A stretch of DNA of 64,000 nt from Mycteria americana (taxonomy: Eukaryota; Chordata; Aves; Ciconiiformes; Ciconiidae). Below the pieces are notes generated by a model. That model made no database searches. It was not told the origin of the DNA and worked only from the letters and a program-made list of their open reading frames with translations. This document shows positions 37,216-50,000 of this stretch, in pieces (the first letter of the stretch is position 1; every line of letters begins with the position of its first letter). A program made the position numbers and the translations under genes. Location of the stretch: NCBI RefSeq assembly GCF_035582795.1, contig NC_134365.1, positions 131,107,577-131,171,576 of the forward strand, read 5' to 3'.

Positions 37216-40200
37216 CATTAGTTACTATACATTAGTTAGTATACATTCATGCAGCTCTACTGGTTTTTCTACAGGCAGAAGTAACTTGAGCAGAACTTGG
37301 CCCACGGCATGACCGACATTTCACACAGCCATGGTGCCACATCGCCTACCCCCCATCCTCAGTGATATTTCAGCATAGCTTCTGAGCACCAAACTCACTT
37401 TCCAGCTTCCATGCACAGTTGTGGTGTGAGAGAGCTCAGTAAAAACCTCCTTCATGTTTGAAGAGCTTAACAGAGTTTTCTAAGCGGCAAATGTGTTAGA
37501 AGTGGATCTGAGAGACACCTATCCCAGATTGCATAGTGTTAAAACCAATGGGTAAGACATGCTGTCGAGCACCTGAAAAATGGCCTTTTCTACTCTGCTC
37601 CAGAGCAATCCATATTAGTTCTTGTTCAACGTTGTGTCTAGTGGGTGTGCAAATGCTTCATAGAACAGTAAACTGTAAGTCATGTTATATTTACCTACAT
37701 AACATGCTGAAAGTTGCAGCTGCACTCCCGGCTGCAGTGCAGCTTGAACTTGTAATTGAGGTCCTCTAGCACAACTGAAGTCGAGGTTAAAAAAATAAAG
37801 CTTGACTTGAACTGCAAGACTCGAGATAATTTGAAGAGATTGTAGAGATTATACTAACAAAGTAACAGTCCTAAAGGTAAGAGTTCTCAACAGATGCGTA
37901 TAAAAGTGAGCTTTTGCAGTTGGTCATGACTAGCACCCAGAACAAAACCCCCTTTCTTCTAATACAGATAGCCTCAAATATTCTCTGCAAAATGCAGTCA
38001 TAGCTGTTTTATATTGACAGCAGTTCTAATTTGCTTCTTTTGAAAATGAAATGGGAAAAAGTAGACAGAATATAATGGAATTGCTTGAGCTGGAAGCTAG
38101 ACACAATATCAAGGCTACTACTGGAGAACATATAACAGGATTTTCAACTGATAAGGGACTTGATCTTATCTCTTATCTTCAAAGGAAATACCTCTAGCAA
38201 GCTGGCGTTTGCTACCATGGTGAAAGGCACGGATGTAAGGAGCAGACCTGAGGGAAGCATACTGCCTAGTGAGTTACCAACACCTACACATTGCAGCATT
38301 TAGATTTTTTTGGAAGCTTCTCACCCAGATACTATCCAGCCCCATCTGTGCTCAGCTTGAGAGCTCTGCTGTAGCCAGAGCTCAAAGCTGCAGGCCAAAT
38401 TGGAGATGCATGAACTGATCAAAATTTCCTCTAATCCTACCTCAAGAATAAGTGCCTGAAATAAATTCCATCAACTCTATACGTTTGCAGCAGTGCCCTG
38501 GTGCATTCAAGCTGATTGGCTTATTGCCATAATGGTTTCAGAAATATACTGCACTATAAATGCATGAGATCTTCACAGTAGCGCATTACAATCAAAATTC
38601 CTACACTTCTACACCTGCTATTATTTAAATTGCTCACTGCAACTCCATTGAACATGGCACTTTATTACAATGGATGCTTAGCAAGAAAATCAAATAGGAG
38701 AGGACAAAGGGATAAAATTGCAAGAAAATGAGAGCACATAATCAAAGAAAAAAATGTATAACCCTTTGGGATCTCCACTTTTATCCTTACAATATTAAAT
38801 CATTCTCTTCTAGTCAGTAGGGGAGAATCTGAATGACTAAGAAGGCTAAATGCAAGTTTGCAATGCTGAAATAGACACTAGCGGGTGAAAGAAATCATGA
38901 CTACTTAAAAATCATGATCGAGCCTCCCAGCATATTCAGCTTATCTAGGATTTCATCCCAAGTGACTAAAAGTGTCCAAAAAGAATTCCAAATAAGTTTA
39001 ATACATTTTCTTACTCATAACCTGGAGCACTATGTAAATCATGCCCTGCCTCTAGAGAGGGAGAATAGATTCAAAAATATGATGTATATCTACTGCATTT
39101 TTCAGGGCTACACAGAGTAAAATGTCTCTAGGGGGCCCATTCAGCAATCCTGCTGCATGAAGTCTTCTGTATCTATAGGTAGCACAGGCCTGTGACTCAA
39201 CTGATACTTTTGTTTTTTCCTGATGTGGGCCCTAGTGGCTACCTTTCTGAAGATGGAGCTTCTCAGTCAGAAGAGCTAAATCTGCTGAGAATGTGCAGTT
39301 CTATCAATATTAAAGTTTCAAGAATTGTGTTCATTTGACAGTAATTTTATTTGAAAAGAAATCCATGAAATTTTTGATAGTCAAACATCCTTCTCGATAT
39401 CACTGAAACAAGAGATCCATTTTTGTTTTCAAATTGCTTGTCTAGTTTTGTCTTTATATTTTAACTTTGATGAGCACCAATACGAAGTAGCAAGAAATAG
39501 GTTTGATTGACAGACAGCATTCTCCCCCTCTTCCCTCAATGAGCTCCTTTGTAGATTGTGTAAAAAAAGGCTGTGTTTCATTCCAGTTCAAAACAAAGAC
39601 AGTTTTGAAATTCTCTGTGAAACAGAATTTCTGTATTTTGTACAGCTTTATCATTAGACTTCTCTTTCACTAGTGGCAGGTGAAATGTTTGGACACATTT
39701 GGAAAATATTTCCCATTGGATATTCTTTCCTGGCTAATGATTGTCCAGTTAGTCAATATGTTACCTTACCTTGGCCTCTCTAAGGCATTCTAATCTTGGA
39801 AGAGAGTCCTCAAAGTCCCACAGCAAGAGAATTTATTTAGTTTAAAACCCATGATGATAAGGTTTCCAATGGCACATTAATACTTAAATAATAATAACCA
39901 TCTGTCTATTCATAGTCCATCTGACTGTGCTATTTTCCATTTAATTACCCAGTTGATTTAGATATATAAAAAAAATTGTTAGCAAAATCTAAATTCTCTA
40001 GATACCTAATTTCAGCGCTCTCCTTACACCAACTAGAAGAGAATTCATAGGTGTGTAATAACCTGCTGTATGCCTCTTCCTTTGCTACACCCCTCTTTTA
40101 GGAATCCATCCATATTCTCAGATATGTAACAGGAACATATCAGTTTCTTGATATCTTTGTCACTATTGCATTTCCATGCCATTTTCATTGCTGACTGTTC

Positions 40201-41592
40201 TTGAAGACTCAAGGGCCAGAATCACTTTGTGCCTGTATTATAATTCTTAGGCTGAAAGGATTAAAGCTTAAGGTTTTGTATATTAAGAAAAACATTTTGT
40301 TCCTATCTGGATATCAAATGCAAACAGCAGAATATGTCAGACTCTTTCTCGATTACTAAATATAAACTCTTTCTATATCATATACAAACTGCTCTATATC
40401 TCAACCCTTTCCAACTCTTTCTCTATAGGCAATCTGTATGGTATTGTTTTTCATAGCTTAAATTGCAGGCATTTATGTCTCAATAATGTTCAAGTAATCA
40501 ACTTGAAAACTGGAATACTTCTCAGTTTTAGTATAAGTCTCTCTCCTGGACCTGAAGTTATGCTGAAGTTATAGTGTAAAAGAAAATGTGAAAAGTTGCT
40601 CAGTTGTCTTTGTATTCAGTAAAATATTCACTACATTAATTTCCCCACAGCCCTGCCCCCAATTTGTAAAGCACTCGTGGGCAGATCAAATACTTGACAT
40701 CTGAATTGTTTAAACTTTGCCATGAAAAAAAGTGATATTATTACTTGAACAAATATACTTTGTGACTTGGCAATAAAAAAGGGCTATAACTGCGATCCAT
40801 GAATTGCTAAACATCATTTGAATTATGCATGCAAACCTTATGGAACAGCCTATCAACTCATCATCTCCTTTTTGTCATTTGATGCATATTAATTTTATGC
40901 TCTACTGCTTCAGCTGCTATTTCATTAGAATGTTTACTGCTGTTTAAGGTATATTACTTCACAACAGAAATAAAGGTTGTTGTTATATGCACATATTCTT
41001 TTCCCCTTCAGCATTGTAACCTGTGTAAAATTTATTTCCTTCAAAATTAAATACAAGAAGATAATGACTACAGTGTTGTAACTTTTGTGATTATGCAGGT
41101 ATATTATTTTCTTTTCTTCCAAATTTCTTTAAATTAATTTAAAAATCAACAATGGAAAAAATCCAGGACCTCCTTCTTAGGCTATGTTCTGAATTTTTTT
41201 TTTTAAAGATGGGAAGTAGTGGGAAAGTTGGGAATGAACAGAATTGACTTGAGCGAGGCAACACATAGACAGATGACATAAATATTTCACTCAGAGCTCC
41301 TGGATTTTTTAGGCCTAAAGGAGAATTAAATTAGATATGTGGAATTCATATATATATATAGACGTATCCTACCCAAACAAAGTCCACCCCCAATCCATCC
41401 TCAGACTAGTTTAAAATATCTGCAGTTTTTGAAGCTATGTTGCAAGAAACAAGTAATTTTGCTTTGCACCTAAAAATCTCTTATTTCTCCCAATATGGTG
41501 CTGGATGTGCAGTCCTATTTTCAAAAAAAGACTTTATCTAAGTGTCCCTGTGCCTTCACAAAGCATAAGAATCATCAACATTAGCAGTATCA
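37216..41592. other. Intergenic, AT-rich, no gene seen
   Basis: No exon or named repeat recognised. A repeat-free stretch at about 40640-40930 has several homeodomain/octamer-type words (ATGCATGCAAA, GATGCATATTAAT) and is a weak candidate for conserved noncoding DNA. Confidence 0.55.
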
Positions 41593-41730
41593 TTTGGATT
41601 GGGAGTGTACTTTTGAAGTGAATTTTCCAGTCACTCCCATATACCATGCCTTGGCTCACACCATGGACAGGTGTTGAAGAGCAGGAGCTGAATTCCCTTC
41701 AGATGAAACTAAGCCAGGAGGTGAGCTCCA
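41593..41730. repeat. Unnamed diverged interspersed repeat, copy A
   Basis: Aligns by eye with 59339-59473. Matching parts in order: TTTGGATTGGGAGTGTACTT, TTTTGAAGTGAATTTT, GTCACTCCCA and, further on, GAGCTGAATTCCCTTC, GATGAAACTAAGCCAGGAG, GAGCTCCA. The family is not recognised. Orientation is unknown. Confidence 0.5.
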
Positions 41731-44612
41731 GCTGCTTGCAGGCATCCAGTTCATGGGGCTAGGCTAGGGTTCGTTCAAAGTAAAATATCTTTAAGGCCTA
41801 CAGTGTGAATAATAGGTCTTCAGCACAGTGTTTCACTCTACACGTCCTCTTGTGCTGCTCTACTTCTAGTGTAGGCTTGGTCTTTGACCCTGCTTCTACC
41901 ACAAGCAGGTTTTGCTGCAGTCTTGGAGCCTTCGTTCTCTCCTGACACACTCCCAACAATAATCCTAGAGAGCTGGTGGAGAAAACCAAACAAAACCAAA
42001 CCTGGTGATAACTGGTTAGGTTAATGCTTTACTAAATCTGTTTTGGAAAAGCCAATGTTTCATGTACTCGTTGGTTGTAGAGAATATTTCCCTCTCTCAG
42101 CTCTGATTTTGATGCTATACCAAGGAAAAGGAAAATGAAAGATCTTTTGACCTTTGTTATGGCCATTTTGTGAGAAAGGGAAGACACTCTTTGCACCGCT
42201 CTCTTCCTATTGCCTTCTCAGAGCGCGTGCACTGAACAGTCCTTGCGGTTGATACCTTGAATAATCTTCATGACGTTATGGTCCATCTGGATTTATAAAC
42301 AGGCTGGGTCAAAGCACTTGACAATTGGCTCCTTTAGTGTAGGTATGATTTCCTCCATTTTGTTATCTCCTTAGCCTGATGGATGGGAACTGACGCTTCC
42401 AACTAACAAACCTACACGTCCACAGGGAAATGCAATTACAAAGTCTGCATAAAGAGATGACATCTACATTTGCATGATTGCCATAAGAAATTAAAAGAAA
42501 TAACTATCGGCTACAGAAAATACATAAATAAGGTATGTAACCTGGAAAGCTGAAATGTCTTGGGAAAGGAAGGAAGGGAACACAGCTTTTGGTAATTGAG
42601 CACCACCAGTTCTGGGGGTTACAGGGCAGGCACGGATGTGGACCAGGTCAGTGTTCACCTGCAGGTCACCCCACGTTCGCCAAAGTGGCTGAGTCACAGT
42701 CGTTCCCTCTCCAGGAGGTCCGATGCAGGTCACACAGGCTCACAGACCAATGGAAGGTGACTTTTGTATGGCACACTGAGGCTAAAGGTCCTAGGAGAAG
42801 GAAAAAAAACCAAACCACCTTTTGAAAACTGTTTTGTTTCAATAGTTATGCATAAAACCAGTAGTTCCCTGTATTGCATATACTTCTCTTAGAATATTAG
42901 GCATATTCCTGTAGGTGAAAGAAGATATGCTGCTGCCATCAAAAGATACAGAAGAAATGAGGAGCATCTTGTTAAACACAATCACTACGCTCAGAGGAAA
43001 TTTGTGATATTTTGCTGTCAGGGTTTAAACCAGTAAGAACATGGCTTCTCCTCAAGCAGTAAAATTTGTCACAAGGGAATTTAACTTTTTATTTTGTTTT
43101 CTCACGCAGTACTTCATGACTGCTGTTTCCCTTACTTCAGTGGAACACTAAATTTCATGGAAGTGTGCCTTTTCCTTTCCAGTTGAAATATTAGGCAATG
43201 TGCATCGCAGTCTGTTTCAGAAAAATAAGCAAATCAAAGAGCTCATAATATTTTTTTTAATATAGTACTTTCCATTTTTGAAATAAAACTTGTATTTTTA
43301 ATTTTTAAGGGAATAAGATGTCTGAATTTTCTGCTGTGAGAAGAAATTTTGAAATATTCTGTTTTATTCCAATAATGTTAATGCAAAAGGGAACCACAAA
43401 AGGCAGGAAAGACATAGTGAATCAAACTGCATACCTGAATTAGGAATACTTCCGTTTTAATTCTTTATCCTATCGTAAATCATCCAAATGATCAAACCTG
43501 ACATGAAATAGTTCTGTCATGGCTGCTTCTAGTACAGGGAAATACCTCAAATACCGTTCATTAGATGAGTGCCCTATGGAGTATTGTCTTTTAAAGTATG
43601 TGGAAAACATAGCTCAGAAATTTCAATCAGTTATTTCAAAATGAGCATTTATATTTGTATACTTGTATTTACTTTTTATAAATACAAATATGTAATGCAT
43701 TTATGTACATATAGCTGTATTAAAATAAATTTATATAAAGTTATGTGCTTGCATGTATTTACATTTATATGATACTCTTGCAGTTATTTTTTATTCCGGA
43801 CTCGGTTCGGACTCTAATACTGTATAAACAGTAACTGGCGGGAATAGTAAAATAGCTGAGCTTCTTGTTTTGGCCTTTGCAGCCCTGACCCCGTGTCTCT
43901 GCACTGCGATGAGAAGGTCTGGCCTCTCACAGGAATATAGCTGCAGCACATCTCGCGTGCCTCTTTTAATTGCTGAGGATATGTCAGGTCCTGTCCAGTC
44001 ACTCTCTTGAAGGTCTGAGACCCCTGTTTTAGCTGCAGTGTAAATCTGGCTTTGATGTCTTACTGGAGCATCCCATACATTTTAGCTCTGTGAAACAGTG
44101 ATGCAGGATAATGTCACTGAACACTTACTCTGCAAGTAAAACTAGACCAAAACTTATCTCCTGCTTTGGGAAACTGAAGCCACACGTTTTGTACACCCAC
44201 ATCTGAAATTTTGATTCACGTCTTGCTCTGAATAAAGAAGCTACCTTACACAGCCAGCTGGGTCCCACAAAAATGTAGAAATAGCTGACTGTATACAGGT
44301 TTTTGCTGTTTAAGTTTACCTGAAGGGTAGAATAACACTGCTTTATAACACAATTTTACTACATAGTTCTGGTAAGGATCTGTCAAATGGCACCTCTCTG
44401 CAGAGCAGCTGCTGAGGAGCAGGGTACTTTCGAGTACGTGCATGGGAAGGGGTTAGAGGAGGTGGTTGGAGGATGCCTTTGAAATCTATGTCTAAATTGT
44501 CTGAGGACTCATTCTTGTTTGGAATCCATTTATTATCATTATCAAAGCCTCCCTGCTTATGAGACACCGGGCTCTCAAGTCCCAGATCTAAATTCCATTG
44601 TCTTGCCCTCTT

Positions 44613-44662
44613 GCCACATTTCAGACACTAATATACCACTAAGCCACATTTAAGACACTAAT
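44613..44662. repeat. Short near-exact direct repeat
   Basis: GCCACATTTCAGACACTAAT and GCCACATTTAAGACACTAAT, 30 bp apart, differ at one base of 20. Confidence 0.85.
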
Positions 44663-46489
44663 TTTCTTGTAAGCTATCTGTAGCCTACCGAGAAAGTACA
44701 ATGATCTTTGCTGCACTTGTAGTAAAGAAAATAAAAATGCATTAAGAAGGTGGCAGGGGAGAGAACAGATCACTGCTTTTGGGAAGCACAATTAAACAGA
44801 TTTTTTTTCTCTTCTGCTTCAGTGTGGCAGATGTGAAATGGGAAACTGGTAAAAAGCAGGTTTTGTACCTTAGGCAGTGCTTTGAAAACTGAACAGGTGA
44901 AAGAGTCAATGGGACGTTGCTAAAATATTGGAATGTGGGGCAAGAAGTGGGAGGATTTGCAGTATCAACTTTTGACTGTACTTGAAGGCCCTGTAAGTAC
45001 AATTTTGAGATAAACAAACAAACAAATAAACAGATGTATCCTGAAACAATGAAATTTACTGGGCACTGACAAGAAATGCTCATTAGCATATGGAAATTAG
45101 AATTTTGCAGACACATGGGAACAACAGCAGCAGTAAATGGTGTTATTAAATGGATTGTTTATCCATCACCTCATCTCCTGTTCACCTTCCTCAATGTTTT
45201 TAGATGGCTTACTACAGCGATAAATAAGAGTTCTGTATGCTCAGAAGGATACAAAATGTCTCTTTGACTTCCCGATCTTAAGACTTAAGGATGTTATTTA
45301 GTATATACAATAGTATTCAGGTGCTATTATTTGTCAGGCATCAGTAAAATATTTGACTCCTCACAGGTAACTCTCCAGATTTTATGCTCACTGCTAGCTT
45401 TAATCTATTTTGCAGGGTAGGCAGGACAATTTTTGCTTTGTATTAGCTTCCTGTATCCTCAGTATCTTTTTTTCCATTTGATTAATTATTCTCATAATTA
45501 AAAATTTATTTAAGAGATTATTTTATTATTATTTATTATTTCAAAAAATTATTTAAGAGATTATAAAAATTGTTTAACAGATTTTCTAAGAAACAGTTAT
45601 TGCAAATTATTACAAGTTATTTTATTGCCTTCCTTATTATTTTGTTAGGGTAGCTGAATACTTTTATCACTTTACCTCAAAGCCATCCTGTTTATACTAG
45701 TGAGCTCTGCCTCCCCTGAGATAATATTGCTTCCATATCTACTTTCTAAGTCTATAACTTTCATTTTAAAAACTCCCAGAGTTTGCACATAGCAGGAACA
45801 TTTTCAGAACACAGTAAGCAAGCACTTCAGAGCAGTGAGGGAAAATGTCCAAATGTAACAGAAACTTAAAAATAGCTTACCATTTTGAAGGAAAGAGAAG
45901 CAACCCAACCTACAGCAACCACACAGGGCAATCACCTTACTGGCTGCTAGATTTAAAAGACACCAATGAGAAAAGCACGCTGGGAAAATCCCTGTCAGCA
46001 TACAAAGCCATACTGAAACATTCAGTGATACCTGCAGGGAAAATTAATAAAAGACACGTTACTGGGGCAGAAACAATCTAAGTTTGACAAATTGAAAAAA
46101 TTGAGATGATTATGTCACTTTGCATCTAGGTGCTATTATGAGTGTGTGGTAATAAAATCTAGATTATTTTAAACAACTTTTTTGTACTTAAAATTTAGTA
46201 GCATAGTAAGTCTCCTGCTTTAGCATATGAAACTTTCATTCAAATACACAGGTTTTCATTCACAGTCCTTACCTACTCCACAATATGCTCAAATATAGCA
46301 TAAAAAGACCTACTTAAATACTGTATCTCCTCAAATACATCATAAAATTGGATTTGTTTTCTTGTTTCTGCAAGAATCTTAAGACTATCTAAAAGACTTA
46401 GCAAAATAATTTACTCCATTCTAATTAATTAAAATTCTATGATTAAAAAATCATATTTTTATATATAATTTACCATATTTAAGTATACT

Positions 46490-46511
46490 TATAAGTTATA
46501 TATAACTTATA
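46490..46511. repeat. 22-bp perfect AT-rich palindrome
   Basis: Centred on ATAAGTTATATATAACTTAT, in AT-rich context. It directly follows another palindrome, AAGTATACTT. Confidence 0.85.
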
Positions 46512-47039
46512 TAGTTACTATAATTAAGTAACTTAAAAACCTGATTTCATCAATTGTAGCCGTGATCGTGGGGTTCTACACAGATGAGTCTAAAAATTTG
46601 GTAGCATATTTGAAGTAATAATATGATAAACAAGGGAGCTAAATAAAACTGAATCTTTTCATAGCAAGCTTATGGTTTTTTTCCGCAGTAACAACAGAAC
46701 TGTAAAGAAAATTAACATTTCTTCCATCATCTGAACTTTGAACTTTTGTACCTGAATATTTCACTATTGTTTAATTATGATTGTATTCTTTTTATAGACT
46801 TCAGTGCACAAAAGTTTTTCATTACCTATTACTCCATATATTTAATGAATTCCCATCTTTTGGCAACCATAGACCCTCTAGCTTTTCAGCTTTATAGGTC
46901 CACTGTACTTTGGCAAATTGCTGTCAAATACCTAATCTTCTGGAGAAAAACACGAACAGCCTGCATTGTATATATCATTATCATAACAAGACTTCTATTT
47001 GCCACTTGACCTGTTATGCAGCCTTACAAGGTTGATTGC

Positions 47040-47081
47040 TGTCCTGGTTTCGGCTGGGATAAAGTTAATTTTACCACGACA
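47040..47081 (+). mobile_element. Internally deleted LTR remnant of a neoavian endogenous retrovirus family
   Basis: The 42 bp start TGTCCTGGTTTCGGCTGGGA, continue with TAAAGTTAATTTT and end ACCACGACA. As I recall, an abundant neoavian LTR of about 600 bp begins with the first part and ends in AAACCACGACA. Here the two ends are joined with nearly everything between removed. It is flanked by ATTGC (47035-47039) and ATTGG (47082-47086), a 5-bp near-match that fits a target-site duplication. No viral genes are present. Family identity rests on memory. Confidence 0.6.
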
Positions 47082-50000
47082 ATTGGTAAGTCCTTTCATA
47101 TAGTAAATTATAAAAAAAAAAAAAAGGAAAAAAAAAGAGACGATATCAGCAATGTAAATTTATTGTAGATTGAAAAAGTTATAAACTATAGCCTACTAAG
47201 CCATCCAGAAAGATTGCTGTGTAGGAATATGTAATTTAACAATAAATATATGTAATAATAAGGGGAAGTGCTGTCTCTATGACCCTGTACCTTTTTAATT
47301 TCATCTTCAGTCAATTCCTTATGCACATCTCCTTAGTGCATTCGAAACCTCTCCATGGCCGGCAAGAGTTCACACTACCTCCTGATTCAGAGTGGCCCAG
47401 CTTCCAGCCTGTGAACCACAATCAGCTTATGACACTGCACTCTTTAACCTCTACATAGTTTCAGCTTTCAAGGGATGTACAGGCGCATACCAGGGAATAA
47501 TTATCCATTGCTCAGGTGATGCCTAAAAACTACTTTTTAGAACAGCCTCCTTTCCTGAGCTCTGTCAGTACAGGGTTGGGTTACACGAGGCACCACCGCA
47601 TCCATATGAGAAGAAAGGATGGTAAGGATAGTAATCATGTGTTTCTGAACGTGTTCCTAAAATGTTTGTACTAGTTGTAGTTCCTAGTAGTTCATACTAG
47701 GTGTTGTTCATAAAAATGGCACCTAGTTCCTACTAGGTGTAGGTAATTACTGACGAATAACATCGGCTTGTATAACCTAGAATGCACAGTATGCCTCGTA
47801 GAACACAAACAGCTGTTTGTTCAGTCCTTCGTATCTTTATGTTTCCAGTGCAAGGAGGGCAAAATCCTGGTGCTGTCGAAGCCAAATAGCTGTTTTGCTT
47901 TTGCTCCAGCAGGGCCAGCTGTCAGGCTCCCTATTTCCCTTAGGAATGCAGCTGCATTCCTGCGTGGAACCAAAGAGCGAATTTTCAGCTTAACTTTGAG
48001 ATAAAATTTCGGAAAGAACATGCATTCACTCACACACACACTGCAACCACCCCCACAAAACTAGTGTATATTAAGGATGATGGTGGTGTCATTTATTTCT
48101 AGATAATGAACAATATTTTAAAGAGGGAGATTTTTCTGCTGTAAAAATGGAATTATAGTAATGACAGGGGAATGGAAGTAAAAACTGATGACTAGTCAGG
48201 AACATATTTGGGTGTGGTGAAAAGATATTCAACTACCATTTATTTCAAGGTTAAACTATCAAATGTTCAAATATGACTGCAACTGACTCAACAGCATTAT
48301 AGATGAATAGACACTATGCGATCAGAATACATTACATCCCTACAGAGGCAGCCCAGGAGGAATGATGCTGATAAACATGCCCAGATTAAGAGGAGTGACA
48401 GAAAGACTAAAAATAAAGGTTTACGACAATGTAAAAGTGCTTTTTTCTAAATATTTTATTGAAAAATGCCATATTGGATCTGCCAGCATAAAAGATTATA
48501 TAAAATTCATGGATTTCAGGTTCTGCTTCTAGTTCTGACAAAGCATCTGACTAAATTACAGCACCAAGCAAGTATTTCAGGACAGAAATCAAGCCTCAAA
48601 ACAGCTTAAATTGTCCCGCAACACTTGGTGTGAGTCTTCTCACTCTTCTCCCACTCTTCCACTTGTTCCCAGGGAGGTTCAAGAGAAGGCTGTGCAAGGC
48701 TTTTTCGGTTGACTGTAGGCAGCTTCCATACTCTCAGGTTTTCTTTCAATCCAAGCTTCTCTGAATGACACCTTGTGCTGCAAAGGCTCAAAAGGGGCAG
48801 AATCAACTTCTAAATTTTCATGTTTTCTGAGGCAGATTCAATAACATTATCTCTAGCCCGACAGAGAGTACAAAATGAAATATTTATGGGTAGGGTAATT
48901 TTGGCTAGTGTTAGCTTTTCTGAAAAGTGCAGCAGGAGGAATGTAAACTCTGTAAATTTTCCAGGATTTTTTTTCCATTAATTTTCTCTTCTGCTATAGT
49001 TTAGTGCCTCATAGTTCACTCATGCAAATTTTATATAAAGCAAAATGGTATTACAGTTAATTTGATAGAAAAAAAATTAAAAATGGATCAGTCAAAGGAA
49101 AGATATTAGACAGATGAGAATGACCAGAGCAAAATGACCAGAACATCAGTGAATTTATAAACTTATCTCAGGATTACATTCTTGTTCTTCAGCATCTGAG
49201 CTCTGGAGCTCACATAACAAACGCCTTTGCCCCATTCCATTTTGGATTCAGTTGTGACTGCAACTGTTTTAGTTTCAGTTCCAGTACAAACCCATCAGAG
49301 TCTTGAAATAAGGTTTCATTTTTGTTCTGGTTTAAGCCAGAAATAAATAAAGAAAGAAAAAGACTGCTCTTTGTTCAACTCCCTGTTATCCATTGCTCTG
49401 AAATTTGACTTTTCAAAACATGCATATTTTTAGGTGGACTAGGTGGTGGGGCACTTTACTCCTTCTAAAAATGTTACATTGAAATTTGAGTCTGTGGATT
49501 GTGTATTTCCAAAAAATAATTTGGGTGAGAGTCAGTGTGTCCCAGCATGAATGAGATGACTAGATAAGTAAAAACCTCTTCCATAAAGTAGGTTTTACCA
49601 TATTTGAAAGTGGCTGGCATATTTGTCAACTTGAAGATAATGGAAGATCCATTCACAGCTCCTGTTTATATCTCAGATTTTTATTCCTGCAGTACACTGA
49701 AACACATCCCTGATTCATCAATAAAAAGTTGAGTTTACACAAGTTATTTACCGTCAGTTCTAATATTAGGGATTTACCTTTGCATAATACCGACTACTTA
49801 TAGTGGTACAAATGGTACTATGAACATGGAAGGGTCTAAGTAATACTGAAAAAACCACTGAGCTTTACTTTGGTCAAATTCAGCAGACTATTAATCTCCT
49901 ACTTCTGCCCCCACAGTCTGATTTCTGAATAGTTGATTCTCTTGCATATCTCCATGTTTTTGCTGTCTTCAATTAACATTCCCATCCAGAATGGTTGCTA

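Larger units (their letters stand above)
41731..47034. other. Intergenic, AT-rich, no gene seen
   Basis: Holds AT-rich stretches (43640-43770, 45480-45660), a 30-bp-spaced duplication (44613-44662) and a 22-bp AT palindrome (46490-46511). No exon recognised. Confidence 0.55.

Noticed and set aside
46433..46460. ATTCTATGATT word resembling a CR1 3' end
   Set aside because: A single occurrence in AT-rich DNA without upstream CR1 sequence.
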